Shown here one piece after another: positions 19,235 through 32,424 of a DNA stretch of 64,000 bases (position 1 is its first letter; each line of letters opens with the position of its first letter). The DNA is taken from assembly GCA_949358305.1 (NCBI GenBank), contig OX442316.1, positions 10,416,001-10,480,000 of the forward strand. The letters run 5' to 3'. Origin of the DNA: Strigamia acuminata (lineage: Eukaryota > Arthropoda > Chilopoda > Geophilomorpha > Linotaeniidae). The notes beneath the pieces were generated by a model. That model made no database searches and was not told the origin of the DNA. It saw only the letters and a list, made by a program, of their open reading frames with translations. The position numbers and the translations under genes were made by a program.

Positions 19235-22200
19235 ATGGCAGATCTAGAGGGTATAAATAAAGATGAAGAAAACGAGAAACAAATTGTGGAAAATGTGGAT
19301 TTTTCCGGTAAGTAAACCGCTAGTCATGGGTTCCTGATTCGCTCCGCCATTTCTTAATTTGAAAAACTGAAAATGTGGTTACGAAGTTCAACCCAATTTT
19401 GTGTCTGCTCGGTTAAAAAAACGTGCGTTAGGACTCAATTTAACATTATATTTGAGCATTTTAATAGCAGATTTTAAAAACGTTGCTTATTTTTCATGAA
19501 ATAGTCAAAATGCGAACGGCAAAGATGGCGGAGTTTCCATTTATCGCCATATTTGTACTTTCCTTTTGAAAAGGCACGACTCTGGTTTTAGTATTAACTT
19601 TATTTCAATTTCACTAATGCTATGTTAGGGCCGAAATGACAAAATGCCGATGATTTACTACACCACGATCTTCATTTTTAACGAAATTGAAAGATCTCGT
19701 GGCTACGAATTTAATGTAGTTAAAAAGAACTTTATAAAAGTGGATTAATTGAATAAGAATATTAATTGTATTTTATTATTTTTATTAGGTTGCGATGTTT
19801 GCGGCGAGAATCACGAAACCGAAGAATGCCCGATTTTATCTGCTGGGAAAAAAGTTGAAGATGCTGCAGCTCCATCCAGAGCTCGGTTGACTTTACCGGC
19901 CACTCTAGAAGTTCGAGATCTCTCAGATGGCACGACTTCTGTTGTCACTAATGAATTAATTACATCCGCAACTCAATTCGGACCGTTTGAAGCAAATCGT
20001 ACACTTGAGTTTAATTTAGCCACTAGATTCCCATTGAAAGTATGTTTTAATTTCCATTGTGTAAAGAAATAATTAATTTAAAAACTTTTAAAAACTAAAT
20101 TATTATAGATATTTCGCAAAGATGGGCCCGTTTTGCATCTGGATGCGACTGACGAGAGACAGTGCAATTGGATGGCTTTGGTGGCTCCAGCAACAGGAGA
20201 AGAGGAAATGAATCTTATTGCTTATCAAGTTTGTTAATAATTTCAAATACGAATTTATGGTGAAAGTGTTTAATTTTTAATTTTATCTAGGCTAAGGAGG
20301 ATATATTTTTTTCTGCTGTGAAGCAAATTAAACCTGGAAAAGAACTTCGAGTTTGGTATGCACCACATTACAGTAGGAAAATGGCAGTTCCGGCCACATG
20401 GGAAATTAGTAATTTATGATTGAAATTTTATTTTAGGTGAAATTTTAAATTTATTTTTTAAACTTTAGGCAACAGTAATTTTTCTGAAAATATTGACAAA
20501 ACTCCAACAAAAAAGGGCATTAAAAGAAAACGAAGATCGACCAAGCAGAAATCTCAGCACGGTAAAAAAATTTAAATAATTTTATTTTAGAAAATATTTA
20601 ATTATTATTATTTTTTTTTTTAGTTTATTATTCTGGAGACGATGACACATTTGATGAATTTGAATCGGTACAGTCGCACGACGAAGTTGTACAGCAGTTA
20701 GATCCACGACGGTTAGGTTTTAAGGAAACTCAGGAATGGAAATGCAGTCAATGTGGATTAGTTTTTGAAAAATGTTTGGATTTCGCGCATCATTTAAGCG
20801 ACCATTACAAGCCTCGACAACCGGGCGCGAAACGACGCGATGCGGGCATAAAACGACCTAAAAATTTTCCCTGTGATATATGTGGACAGAAGTTTACGTA
20901 CGTTTTTACTACGTTATTTTTTTTATGTATTTATTTTAAAATTTAAATTGATTTTTTTATTAGAACTGAAAGACTTCTGCATAAACATAGAATGCGCAAT
21001 CATCAGAAAATTCTGCGTGAAATCAGAAAATCGCAAAGACTAGAGAAATTATCAAACACGAAAAAAGAGGAAGAGAAAGCAAGCGAAAACGATCAAAATG
21101 ATTCTGCGGAAGCGGAAACAGTTGCAAATATTGCAGCTGAATTAGCAGCATCGGGTGCCTACCAACTGGTTGAAGAGATTCAAGGTATATTTCTGTTTTA
21201 CATTTTTAAATTACGCTTGTTTTTTGTTGTTTTTTTAAATTGATGATAATTCCAGATCAATCTCTAGATAACTCGAAATTAGATAGTGGAGGTGAGGAAA
21301 CATTGAATGAAGACGACGTAGAATATCCTACTATTCCTCATCACGAATCGCAACTGCAGGAAGATGATAATTCTCAAAGTCCATCTGTCGAAAGCAATGA
21401 TCGGCAAAAAGAGCCATACAGTTGCGACATTTGTCACAAAAGTTTCGAGAAAAGCACGTACCTATTTCGCCATATTCGAAAACATACGGGAGATTTCACT
21501 TGTCTTAAGTGTTATAAAGTAATATCATTACCCCCACTTGAGTGTTAATATTGTACTTAATTTGTCGTTGTTATTTTCTAGGTTTTTGCACGAAAAGAAA
21601 GCATGCTCAAACACCAATGCTCGGGTGTAGTGGAATCGGGAGACGATACAAATGCTGAGTTTTTTTGTTCATATTGCAATAAGAGTTTTGCGAGGGACCA
21701 TTTGTTAAGACGGCATTTATCGAAGCACACGGGTGAATTTGGTTGCGAGTTGTGTGGCAAAAATTACAGCTCAAAGGATGCTTTGATGGACCATTCGTGC
21801 CCTAATTATCCTGAAATGGAAAGATACGCGTGCGAGATTTGCCATAAGGTTAGTTTAAAGTAGTTGAATTATCGTTGGGGAGTTATTGAAAAAATGTTTA
21901 CAACGTGATTACAGACGTTTACTAAGTTAAAATATTTGGATAAACACATTCCCGTTCACACTGGAATATTTTCTTGCGCTATTTGTGGCAAGTGGCTACG
22001 AAGTAACGACAGTTTAATTAATCATATGCGCATTTGTGGACTGGTGAGTTATTTAACTTGTGTTGAAAGGACAGTTCATGTAAAATGTATAATATTTATT
22101 CAAGGTTAAAGAACTTCAAGCAAATGGAACCACTATCTGTCCTCACTGCAAGCAAGAGTTTGATGATTTGAAAACTTTTCGACGCCATATGTACGATCAC

Positions 22201-24123
22201 ACGCACATGTTTGCGTGTGAAAGTTGTAATGCTAGATTTCGTAATAAACTGAGCCTGAGTGTGCATGTGTGTGATGGTAAGTAAAATGTAAACGTTTAAT
22301 TTGATTCGTTATTTAGCTTGAGTTTTTTTTTTCAGCCGAACGAGCAATGACGTGCGATGAGTGTGGTAAAGATTTCAATTCCATCGCTAGCCTTAACCGT
22401 CATCGTTCTACCCATGGTGAACCGCAATTTTCGTGTGATATTTGTGGTAGATCGTACTACCGTGAAGTAAGAAATTAAAATTTTTGGGCTTAGATTTTAA
22501 ATTTTTATTTTAAAAAAATTATAATTTTGTTTTATTAGGAGGCCTTAATGAAACATCCGTGCGAACGAGCCAAAAGAACCAAAGGAAGACAATCCTCGGG
22601 ACGCAGACCACCTAGTTTAATGCCATTGATTTGTGAGATTTGTGGTTCGATGTTTTCTTCAACGAGTAGTTTAAATGTTCACAAGTAAAAAAAAATTTTT
22701 TTTTCTAAATTATATTTAAATTTAAATTGAATTTTAAATTTTTATTACAAGAAATCTTCACGGGGAGAAGAAGTACGCGTGCGAAGTGTGTGATAAGCGT
22801 TTTCATCGCAAGGATCTTTTACTGGAGCACAGAGCAGTTCATGGAGATCCCGACATTCCGTGTCCTGTTTGTGGTAAAATGTTCAAGACAAAGAAATCAC
22901 TGGATGTACATTTGCTGATTCACGATGGTGTTAAACGTTTCAAGTGCCAAACATGCGATAAGGTTATTTATTATTCAAAATTTATTTTCGACTTGATATA
23001 TTCTAATTTTTTTTTTAAATTTTTATATCGTTAGATGTTTTATCAAAAGGGAAATTTGCAAAAACATGAAGAAACTCACACGCCCGGTCGGAAACACGGC
23101 TGTCCGCATTGTAGCAAGGCTTTTAGTAGCAAGGAGTATTTAACGATACATGTATTGGAACACACTCGTGGACGAATATTTTCTTGTCCAACGTGTACCA
23201 GAAGTTTTGTTAAGGTAGGTTTTATCGTTTATCGATTGATTTTAATAATAATAATTTTAAAAACAATAATAGGAACACCAGTTGAGAGCGCACAGACGCA
23301 TTTTTCACGGAAACCAAGCCTACGTTTGCAAATTCTGCAATTTGTCCGTTAAACTACGCCATAGTCTGAAGAGACATTTGGAAAAAAAGCACGGAAACAT
23401 CCGAGTTGAGTGGGATACAAACGAGTTAATTACATCGATGCTTATGCAACGAATGCCTTACGAAGAAAGCGAGGAGATTGAAGCCCAAACTCAACAAACT
23501 ATACTTACGGACGAGTCTCCCACGCAAGGTTTGATTTTATACCAGTGTGTTTGTCCATCTAGTAAAATGTGTCATCTAAATAGGTGCTGAAGTTCTCTTA
23601 GCAGTTGCTGGGATCGGCTCCGATGCCTTGCAACAAGCTATTGCCAGTGGCACCGCACGAATTCATCAAGGACCAACACCGAATACGTTTGAAATCTCCG
23701 TTCAATCTGGCCCGTACGAAAGTACGATTTATCCTCAGGCATCGTTCGAGAACGACGAAGATCACGAATCGCAGACTATTATTGGAGTAGATTGATTTGT
23801 GTTGAGTTGAAAGGGTTGAAATAATTTAATTTTTTTTTTTAAATATTGCAGGAAGTTGTCGAAGAACACATGTCCGTATCTGAGGAAATTCATTTAGTCG
23901 AAGATAATGAAATAAACGCGTCTCAGATTATAATGGAGGGGCAGGACGAGCGTAAGGATTTCAGTGGTTCGAATTGGCGCATTTATTGATGTAAGTTTTT
24001 GCAGATGGCAATACGGTTCTGCTGGAGAACGGAACCATTTTAAGAGCCGACGGACATGGGCAAAATCAACCCGATTTGTTCCTTTATGTTTTAACAGAAA
24101 ATGATGGAAAAGGAAACGAATAG
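19235..24123 (+). CDS. PRDM-family zinc-finger protein (PRDM10/PRDM15 group)
   Basis: Nineteen exons: 19235-19307, 19789-20039, 20109-20228, 20291-20408, 20469-20561, 20624-20897, 20964-21184, 21256-21518, 21582-21848, 21915-22043, 22105-22276, 22336-22466, 22539-22684, 22752-22962, 23035-23214, 23273-23528, 23584-23786, 23852-23951, 24005-24123; predicted 1108 aa. The order is a CxxC...H...C zinc knuckle (about 26-37), a PR/SET domain (TQFGPFE, IFRKDG, CNWMALV, ELRVWYA, about 55-190), a basic linker, then about 19 C2H2 or C2HC fingers and an acidic C-terminus. The PR domain resembles PRDM10 and the finger array recalls PRDM15, so I leave the orthologue open. Such proteins are nuclear DNA-binding regulators. 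AATAAA at 24244-24249. Confidence 0.86.
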
Positions 24124-24359
24124 CGAACGATGGAAGGTATCGTGCCAATGGATTATGTTTCCTATGGTGTTGAAATACGTTTCTGTAGAATGTTTAAATT
24201 TAATCGACCGAAGGCTGTTGCAAATTGAATTTATTTTATTCGTAATAAATTGCAAAAAAGAATGTTTTATATGTTGAAGACCCAACACGTTCATTAAAAT
24301 TATTCAGCCAGTTTATTATTATTATTTTTTTTCTTCTGCGCAATATAAATTGGGAATTT

Positions 24360-26536
24360 TTAATCTGTTTTTTCCGTATTGTCATTACGACCTTTAAATG
24401 CTGACATCATTTTCTTAGTGTCGAATAAATCGTATATCCAGTCGGCAATTCTGTACGGCAACAATCTGCGTAAATAGAGAGCTTGGGTTTGATACTGCTG
24501 GGACGCAAGTTGTATGATTACTTACACTCTTAAAACGACTAATATGTGAATGTATTTGGGCAAAATGACCATTTTAGAATTTAGTAAAACTTCCTCCACG
24601 ATTTTATTGGCAACTTCGCTCGGCTTTAGTATAGAAATATATCTGGAAAGAGAATGGTTTTATTTAATTTCCGTCTATTGTTCTTGTACATTATTGGATT
24701 TATGTCGAGTCTATCGATGATTGAATATATATATTTTTGTAAAAAAAAAAACAACAGATGGTAACACGTATAACAAGACCAATTCCTTCTTTTTTCCTGA
24801 TTAAGTTTAATGGTTTAAAAATAGAGAAAATACTTACGTCGAACTAGCTCCACTGAACATTCCGGTATCCATAAGAAATGGGCAAACCAGTGTGACATTA
24901 ATGTTGTTTTTGTCAGAAACACGCAGTTCAGTTCGCAGACTTTCATTAAATGTAACCGCGGCGGCTTTGCTTGCGCAGTATTCACTCAGACCGTTTATTC
25001 CAAAATATGCGGCCGCACTTGAAATATTTACTATGTGGCCTTTATCCAATAAGAGCATGTCGGGTAGGAATGCTTTGATGGTCTGGAGAAAATAAAAATT
25101 AAAAAATGAGTACGGTAACTAAAATCAATAGAAATTTAAAATATTTAGGTAAGATAAATTCTACATTTCCCTTCAATGGTCATTTGAAAGCTTTTTGTCA
25201 ATTACTCAAGGGAAATGCAAACAATTATCTTTGGCATTAATGGACGAGTGAGCGTGCTAAAGATGCCGACTGCGGTTTCTGCAGTTTCCGCAGTTTTGGA
25301 TGCAAATGTGGCTTGACTGACCTAATACCCCACGCAGGCACTCAAATTACAATCATTATATATTTCCTTTTTTGTCTTATTAAAAATGAGGAGTAATACT
25401 GATTACATGTTGTTGAATAACAAAGTCGTTGAATTTATATTTAAGTTTAAATTATGGGCATGTCACAATTTGGGAGTTTTATCATCCTAGATTTCGCACA
25501 ACCAACATAAAAAGAATTGTTAAGTTAACAATAATCTAACATCGTTTTATAAAGCAACAGCTGGAACAAAACAGCTTTCAATAATCAATCAATCTGTCCC
25601 ATTACCAACCCATTTTAAACAATACGACTCGTTTTGCTTAGCTCACTCGTTCAATCATGGGAGGGATATATAAAAATGGATAAAAATATTAAAATTTAAT
25701 ATTAATTAAATTGTCTGAAATAACAATTTTGTGGAACTCTAATTTCAACAGCTTCTGCGTAGCATTGAAGTCTATAATTTTAAGTTATAAATTTGAGTTT
25801 CACAAAGTCCCTGCTGAGGGTTATGGACTGGCAACAATTTTAATTAAATCAAATATTATTAGACGACCTTATGTTGGGAATGCCAGTCAAATTTATTGTT
25901 TATTTACCATAGAAATGATTTACCCAGAAATGTGCAAGAGTATTAACTGCGAACGTGTTTTCAATCACGCGATCTGGTGTCTCCAAAAATGGCTTTCCAC
26001 CTACTACTCCCGCGTTGTTTATCAACATGGTAACTACGCCAACTTCATTTTTCACTTTTTCGGCCGTTTTGTAAATTTCATCTCGGTTGCTTAGATCGCA
26101 GGTGTAGGCAAAAGCTTTACATCCATCATCGCTTATAAGTTTAGCGGTTTCCAAATTTCCTAAATAACAAAAATAAAAAAACGACACACATCAGGATCTG
26201 TAACATATTTTCAAAAACCTTTTTTCTTTATGGTTATAAAACTTTTTTTTTTATTTATAAAATGCACATTTAGCTCGGATGATCTTGATCTCGTATGGGC
26301 GCATAAATTATAAGAGTTTTTCAAGTACCTTTCTCATTTATGTCCCAAAGTACCACGGTAGATCCAAGTTTAGAAAATCTCACAGCTAAAATCCTTCCAA
26401 TACCACTGCCAGCTCCAGTGATCAATACAACATCATCTCGAACATCTTTTTTTCTGTAGCTCGCTGGACATAGAGCGCAAAAGAGAGTAGCAAAAATGCC
26501 GTGTATGAGGCTTAGGAATGTGTCGATCACTCCCAT
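24360..26536 (-). CDS. SDR16C-type short-chain dehydrogenase/reductase (retinol dehydrogenase-like), gene 1
   Basis: Minus-strand exons: 26329-26536, 25924-26159, 24838-25082, 24526-24642, 24360-24465; predicted 303 aa. A hydrophobic N-terminus (about 5-24) suggests ER or lipid-droplet anchoring. Then come the cofactor motif TGAGSGIG (40-47), NNAG (117-120), a catalytic Ser near 169-170, and YCASK with Tyr183 and Lys187. A PF...TGMF segment follows. This is the classical SDR layout of the 16C group (SDR16C5, HSD17B11, RDH10 relatives), which oxidises or reduces retinoids or steroids; the substrate is unknown. The last acceptor was chosen so that ILVVLR joins [10 protein letters not shown] as in relatives. 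The tandem paralogue lies at 28700-31779. Confidence 0.87.
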
Positions 26537-26911
26537 CTTCGTTATGTCGGTTATTTCAAAGTGCTCATCATTTATTCTAGCTTAAGGCGGGGGGCAGTTT
26601 TCACCTGCCATCTAGCGAGGGAATGTGGGAAATATTGAAGGCCAATTTAATTTCATCATGATGTATTCAATCAAGCGACATAGGATCGTATTGTGTTAGG
26701 CGATTTAATCTGACGTATCGCCTTCTTGATCTTTTATGTTCTAAACAATATCTTGTTGGTGTACGATTGTATAGACAATAATATTTTAACTTAACATTGT
26801 AGAGCTATACAATTGCTTGGCTACCTGAACAACTACACAATACTGTCCGACTGAAACCTCTCAGCCTCGAGTTTCGTCATGTTTCAATGCGATTTTTGGA
26901 CACTTACAAGT

Positions 26912-26942
26912 ATGTGCTATCTTGTAGCACAAGATAGTACAT
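26912..26942. repeat. 31 bp near-perfect inverted repeat
   Basis: Two 14-base arms (ATGTGCTATCTTGT and ACAAGATAGTACAT) around a 3-base AGC loop. They pair at every position except one G-T wobble. It lies about 375 bp upstream of the SDR gene 1 start codon. It may be chance, a binding palindrome or a tiny hairpin; it is too short for a typical microRNA precursor. Confidence 0.8.
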
Positions 26943-27727
26943 TCAGACTACTTATACTAATTCAAGAACGTCAACGAATGTTAACTGGTAGAGCTACTGT
27001 TATTCTCGTGTTGTATTAATTGATTGTTGAATGTGGGTTAGACAATTAAAAGTAATTGCGTCAATAAGGAAACTTTTGTTTATTTCGATAATCATCAAAA
27101 CAGATGGCTTAATTGGTTAATTAAAAAACACAATAAAGTGAATTATGACGACTTAGAATAGGGAAGAGGAATGGAAAAAATTGGTAAAAATTCAACCTGA
27201 CCACTTCGAATGAAAAAAATTGGTAAAATTTCAACCTGAAGTCTTACTTACGGTGAATCAAACCGATTCCTTCACTCTCATCTTGCGAAAACCGTTTCAT
27301 TTTGGTCAGTTTGGGCGGAAGCGCATGGGAACGCGATTCACCTTGATGAACAAGAAACTCAGTCTTTTTGGTATTTCTTTATATTTTTATATAAGCATTT
27401 CCAAATGGATTTTAGATAAATGTAAACACACAATAAATAAATCAGTGTTTAAAATTAATCCTTGTTTTTTTTTTAAATTTATTTTATTTTATTTAAATTT
27501 AGTTATATTCCTAGACAGTATTTCATAATATTATTAGAATACATGTATAAAATGTGCAGAGATCAAGATCAAAGAGGTATATAAAAAGTGTCTTCAAAGT
27601 TGTTTTCAAAGTCATTGCAACTTGCATCAGTCGATTTTATTACCCTAGAATTTCTAAAGATGTTTCCAAACTTGATGTTTGATGAATTTCCATAATTATT
27701 CACATTTATTGTCGATTAAGCAAGAAT

Positions 27728-27845
27728 CTATTTTTCAAAATGTCTCTTTTTGGATTTATTTCTCCAACCACGAAAATTACTCATGGAAGCAGTCACTCCA
27801 ACACACTTCTCGAAAGCCCTGTAATATGCTTTCCAAGGAACCATC
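27728..27845 (-). other. Extra SDR16C terminal exon (alternative last exon or relic)
   Basis: The minus-strand stretch 27845-27728 follows a good acceptor (CCCTGCAG) and starts in the phase needed after exon 4 of SDR gene 2 (which ends in AT). Joined there it reads MMVPWKAYYRAFEK..., later ASMSNFRG and a basic end, then TAG at 27730-27728. This parallels the regular last exon of gene 2 (MIVPYKAYALVFK...SESMKTFRG) and is open along its whole length. No other SDR exons are seen between it and 28700. It could be an alternative last exon of SDR gene 2 or the only survivor of a third tandem gene. Confidence 0.7.
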
Positions 27846-28699
27846 CTGCAGGGATAATAAAGTAGAATAATGAGAGCAAAAACAATATCAGATTATTATT
27901 ATTATTATTATTATTATAATTTTTTTTTTGTTAACACAAACTACTTTTTCCCCAATCAACAAGTTTTCATTCCTAGAAGCGATGGTAACTTCTCACACAA
28001 AATACCAAATCTGCTTTTAAAAGTTTCAGACATACCCAGCACGTTTATCCTGCAAATGTCTGAAAACTCGAATCTTATTTTGCAGTGTCAAATCAAATGA
28101 AATATTGAAAAGGTTTGGAGAAAGATATTCAATTGTTATTGACATTGCCAGACGCCATGACCCCATTTTTATTCAACAAACTTGTAAAACTGTTAATAAT
28201 TTCAAAAACAAGATTAATGGTTCTGAAATTGTAAAGAGAGGACTAGACAATGTTCGTAAGTTGTGAAATTTGCAATTAATAATGAAAATTATGAAAGAAA
28301 ATTGTGAAATTTGTGCAAATGATTGAGTTTCTGACAAATTTCCTATTAATGTCTGCAATGAGAAATGACTGAAGCTTCGAGGAATATCATTGATCAAAGG
28401 CTACTCGTGACCCAGTTTTAGTTCAAAACACACGAGATGAGGGGGGTGCGTATTTGATGTACAGCTGATGATGATAAATTACACAAAATACAAAGAAATG
28501 GAGGAGGGGAAACTTCAAAATTCTATTCCAAAAGTTGTTACTAATTGGTTAGTGCAGAAATTTGTTAATTTAACTAAAATCGTGTGTTTATACGAGGCCC
28601 AGAAGTAGAATTATTTGGTTACTGTAGACTCGCTTTCGACTTTAAACCAATACGATTATTGACAGTAAAAGCAAGATTAGATTAGTTACCGGATTTTAG

Positions 28700-31600
28700 T
28701 TAATCAGACTTTGCACCGCCACCGCCACGAAAAGTTTTCATACTCTCTGACCCACCAATCCTTTTGAAGACAAGAGCATAAGCTTTATAAGGAACTATCC
28801 TATCAAATAGAGAAGAAGTATTAATTAAGTAATGAGCAAGAGGATTTTAAAGAACTTCAGTAATCAGGAAATATTTGATATTTAAAATATTAAATATATA
28901 AAAGAAAAAAAATTGGTTGACGAGCACTTACATTTTTAGTAAAATTAATAAATAGCAATACTTTGGTATGACGACCATTTTACTATTTGTAATAACTGCA
29001 TTCATTATTTCATCGGCCACACCTTCAGGGGTGAGAATGGGCAGGTACCTGGAAGTAAACGGAGATTAAGATTCCTATTGTTTGTTATCTGAATATCGAA
29101 AGCTGCCACTTAGGCTTTCCTTTTATAGGAAGAAAAAGTCTCACTGAAAAATCATGATTAATAACATAGCATAAAGTAGGGAAAGAGGTCTTCCTAAAGG
29201 CCATTGCTTTCATAGTGTATAGAAAGAGAAAATGGAGTAGAAGAAAGGGTCAATACGTGCACTCGGGTCAAAAACCTTATTTGTTTGTCAGAGAGGAAGG
29301 AAGGGGAAGAAAATAGAAGACAAGTTTTGCCGACACAAGTGCAATTTGTTTTGGCAAATTTACTAGCAGCTTAAATTGCCAACAAAGAGGAATTACTTTG
29401 AGTTAACTCCATCGAACATTCCTGTACTGATGAAGTATGGACACACGACTGTTGTTTGGATATTTTTACGACCGTCTGCACGCAGTTCTATTCGTAAAGC
29501 GTCGTCAAACCCTACAGCCGCGAATTTACTCGAACAGTAATCCGCCAAACAATTAATGCCAAACATTCCGGCCAAACTTGCTATTGTCACTATATGGCCC
29601 TTGTCCATCATAATCATATCTGGCAAAAAGGCTTTCACAGTCTAGAAATAAAAAGAAACAATAACAATAATAATTGATTGTATTTACAAAAGTTAAAAAA
29701 AAAAAACAAGACACAAAAACTGGTATTGAGTTTAGATTCACTTAAGTCGATTTTACGCCCTTTTAATACTTTCAATACGGAAGACTCTGCTGGCGTGTGG
29801 CAGAAAAGGGAACACAGTTGGATGTCCTCAGTCCACTAAAGCAATAAACCTACTGTAATAACAAAGGGGAATGCATTTTTACAGTTTTGCTAGTGGAATG
29901 TTATATCGCATTAATATTAATATTTAAGATATTTTATGGGGTTTTTTTAAAAAAAAAAATTTATTTTTATGTGGTATTTTCACCAGACGTTGATAAAGAG
30001 GAAAAACTGATTACCCAAAAATGAGCTAAAATGTTGACTGCAAATGTTCGTTGGATCATGTGATCTGGAGAATCCAGAAGTGGTTTCCCAGTAACGATTC
30101 CTGCATTGTTTACCAAGATCGAAACATTGCCGACATTTTCTTTGACTCTTTCTGCCGTCTTGTAAATTTCGTCTTTATCGCTTAAGTCACACGTGAATGC
30201 AAATACTTTGCCACCGTCTTGTTTAATCGTTCTTTCCGTTTCTTCATTGCCTAGAAGAAAATATTAAACGTTAAATGGAATAAAAGAATATAATAATAAT
30301 AAAAACAGGAGGAAGTCGGATAGATTATACAATTTCCTGTTCGGAAATTAGTGCTCAGTTGTTTAAATTTTCAAAGAAAAAGAAGTATGAAGACGCCATG
30401 AGAACAGAAAAATCGGTCAAGAACAACTAATCCGATGATGAAACACGAACAACTCGAAGAAGTTCATGGGGATGTGAAAAAATCTAATGATAATTTATTA
30501 AATTCAAGTCTGTACGTGCGGAATTTTGTTTTGTAGCGTATGAAAAACAGGAAATTGAATGTTCTATTTTTAATTTTAGAATTCATTTCCCTTTCTAGGG
30601 CGTTTCGCTGTGGTTTCACTATTTTTGGGACGATTAAACTTCATTACGAGAAGTTAGGAGTAGATTGTATCCAGTTAAATTCATAGTCTATTTCTTAAGG
30701 AAAACGTTTCGGCTAAGGTTTGTTGACCCGCATCATTTAAAAACTGTAGATGGGTCAAGGGGGAACTGGTCTACTAATTCTGATAATATATTTTTTAAAA
30801 AAAAAGACAAAAAAATATTCGAATCTGGATAAATAAAAATAAGGAAATATCAAATAATAATAATAGTTATAATAACAGTAATTTTTCGATCGTTCCCTAA
30901 AGTTTTTTCAATGTTTATACAAAAATATAACGGGATATAAAATAAAATATACGAAATAGAAATATGAGAATTATTTTTAGTCATCAAATATCAAATAGTT
31001 GACGAGTTTCAAGTGCTTTTTTATTGTTATATAATCCGAAGTTCATGTTTGATTTGCCATTTCAAGGTGAAGGGTAAGAAAGTCCTTTACATATTCATTA
31101 AATATAGACCATAATAATATTAATGTTCAGAAATGAACTTTACTTTTTGGACAATGTTTGGTTTTATCTTACATCAGACTTTGGTTTATGTGATAACTTT
31201 AAATAAGAAGTGCAGAAAAAATTGAAAAATAAAGTTTGAGGGAGATAAATTTGGGTCAGTCATTTTATTTTATTTTATGAAAAGTGAACGCAAATATTTT
31301 ATTTTAACTGTAAAAAAGAGAAGAATGCAAATGGATGAATGTGTGTATAAATTTGTCAGAAATGAATGTCCAAGGTTGCATAACTTTATTCTGAATCGGC
31401 GAACAATTTTAATCTTTAATCGGACTATATTTATTTCAATTTCTGACAACTGTCAAAGTCGATAAAAACTTGCAGCTGTTGTATTGCTTTGTTATTGCAA
31501 TGAAAATTGGAATTTATTTATCTTGAAATTGATTTTAAAATAATAAAAACGTGGATTACCTTGCTTATTGACATCCCAAAGTACTACAGTGCAGCCCAAC

Positions 31601-31779
31601 TTTGCAAACTTTAAGGCCAACAATCGTCCGATTCCACTGCCAGCACCAGTTACTAACACAATATCATCTTTGACGTCTTTTATCCTCCAACTGCTCGGAC
31701 AAAAAGCTAAAACCAAGCTTTCTATACTGTAATAAATTAGTGCAAAAAAAGCAATGATGATCTCGAGTAGCACATTCAT
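28700..31779 (-). CDS. SDR16C-type short-chain dehydrogenase/reductase (retinol dehydrogenase-like), gene 2
   Basis: Minus-strand exons: 31560-31779, 30015-30250, 29397-29641, 28932-29048, 28700-28799; predicted 305 aa. The motifs are a hydrophobic N-terminal segment (about 4-27), TGAGSGIG (44-51), NNAG (121-124), a catalytic Ser near 174, and YCSSK with Tyr187 and Lys191. Exons 2, 3 and 4 are exactly the same length as in gene 1 (236, 245, 117 bp) and all intron phases agree, so the two are tandem duplicates. The protein ends in a Gly-rich tail (FRGGGGAKSD). Its probable role is as an NAD(P)-dependent retinol or steroid dehydrogenase at ER membranes, by family only. Confidence 0.87.
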
Positions 31780-32424
31780 CGTGAATGATGCGCGCAGCTT
31801 GCGTTTTTGGTCACGAACATACGTCGCCCTCTATCAGCAAAAAGCAAAAAGCACACTCTGATGAGAAGCTAAGGTACTATTGAAAAATCAATACAAATCA
31901 AAGTCATGTAATAAATAATTCAAAACAAAATGGTGAAAAGTATTCAGGGCAGTATTTTTATTCAAGTAGTAAGTTACAGATTCTGAAAAGCCGAAATGAT
32001 AATTTATACTGCTAAAAGCTAAATAGATTCCTAGCTTAAAAGCTGCCATAACTTTTAAGCCATTTTTTTAAAGATCTTGAATAATCCTTAATTAAGATTA
32101 AATTATGCAATAATAATAACAATAACTCAAAATAATTAAATACAGCTAGCAACTAAATGAATGTATTACCACGAATAAGTAAGAAAGGAAATATACAATC
32201 AAAACTCAATTTTAACAATATTTTTTAACCTTACGATTGTAACTGAATAATAAAAAAATAAAGTCGCTCACATCAACTAAATACAATATATTTTTTTAAA
32301 AAAACATTCGATACCCTCCTATCTCATCTAACATAAAAATAAAAATAAAGAAAAAAATAAAACGATTTGCAAAATAAACAAACCCAAAAAACCGAATCCA
32401 CAATAACTTCTATGTGAATAGAAA
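31780..32424. other. SDR gene 2 promoter side and zinc-finger gene 3' UTR
   Basis: About 645 bp with no gene recognised. The left part, near 31780-31860, would be the upstream region of SDR gene 2. The right part is AT-rich and likely contains the 3' UTR of the minus-strand zinc-finger gene. Confidence 0.5.

Larger units (their letters stand above)
26537..28699. other. Spacer between the two SDR16C genes
   Basis: AT-rich spacer. It holds the promoter of SDR gene 1 at its left end, an inverted repeat at 26912-26942, a 39 bp imperfect tandem duplication at about 27171-27240 (ATGRAAAAAATTGGTAAAA units), and an SDR16C-like terminal exon at 27728-27845. An ATT repeat lies at 27893-27917. The other short open frames show no family features. 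Confidence 0.6.

Noticed and set aside
27220-27528. Plus-strand open frame and a possible minus-strand exon near 27250-27340
   Set aside because: Splice-like edges and a slightly higher GC content are present, but no family similarity and no partner exons were found.
27893-27917. ATT repeats (also 37480-37500, 50735-50760, 54491-54511) as CRISPR or satellite arrays
   Set aside because: They are simple microsatellites without spacers or longer units.
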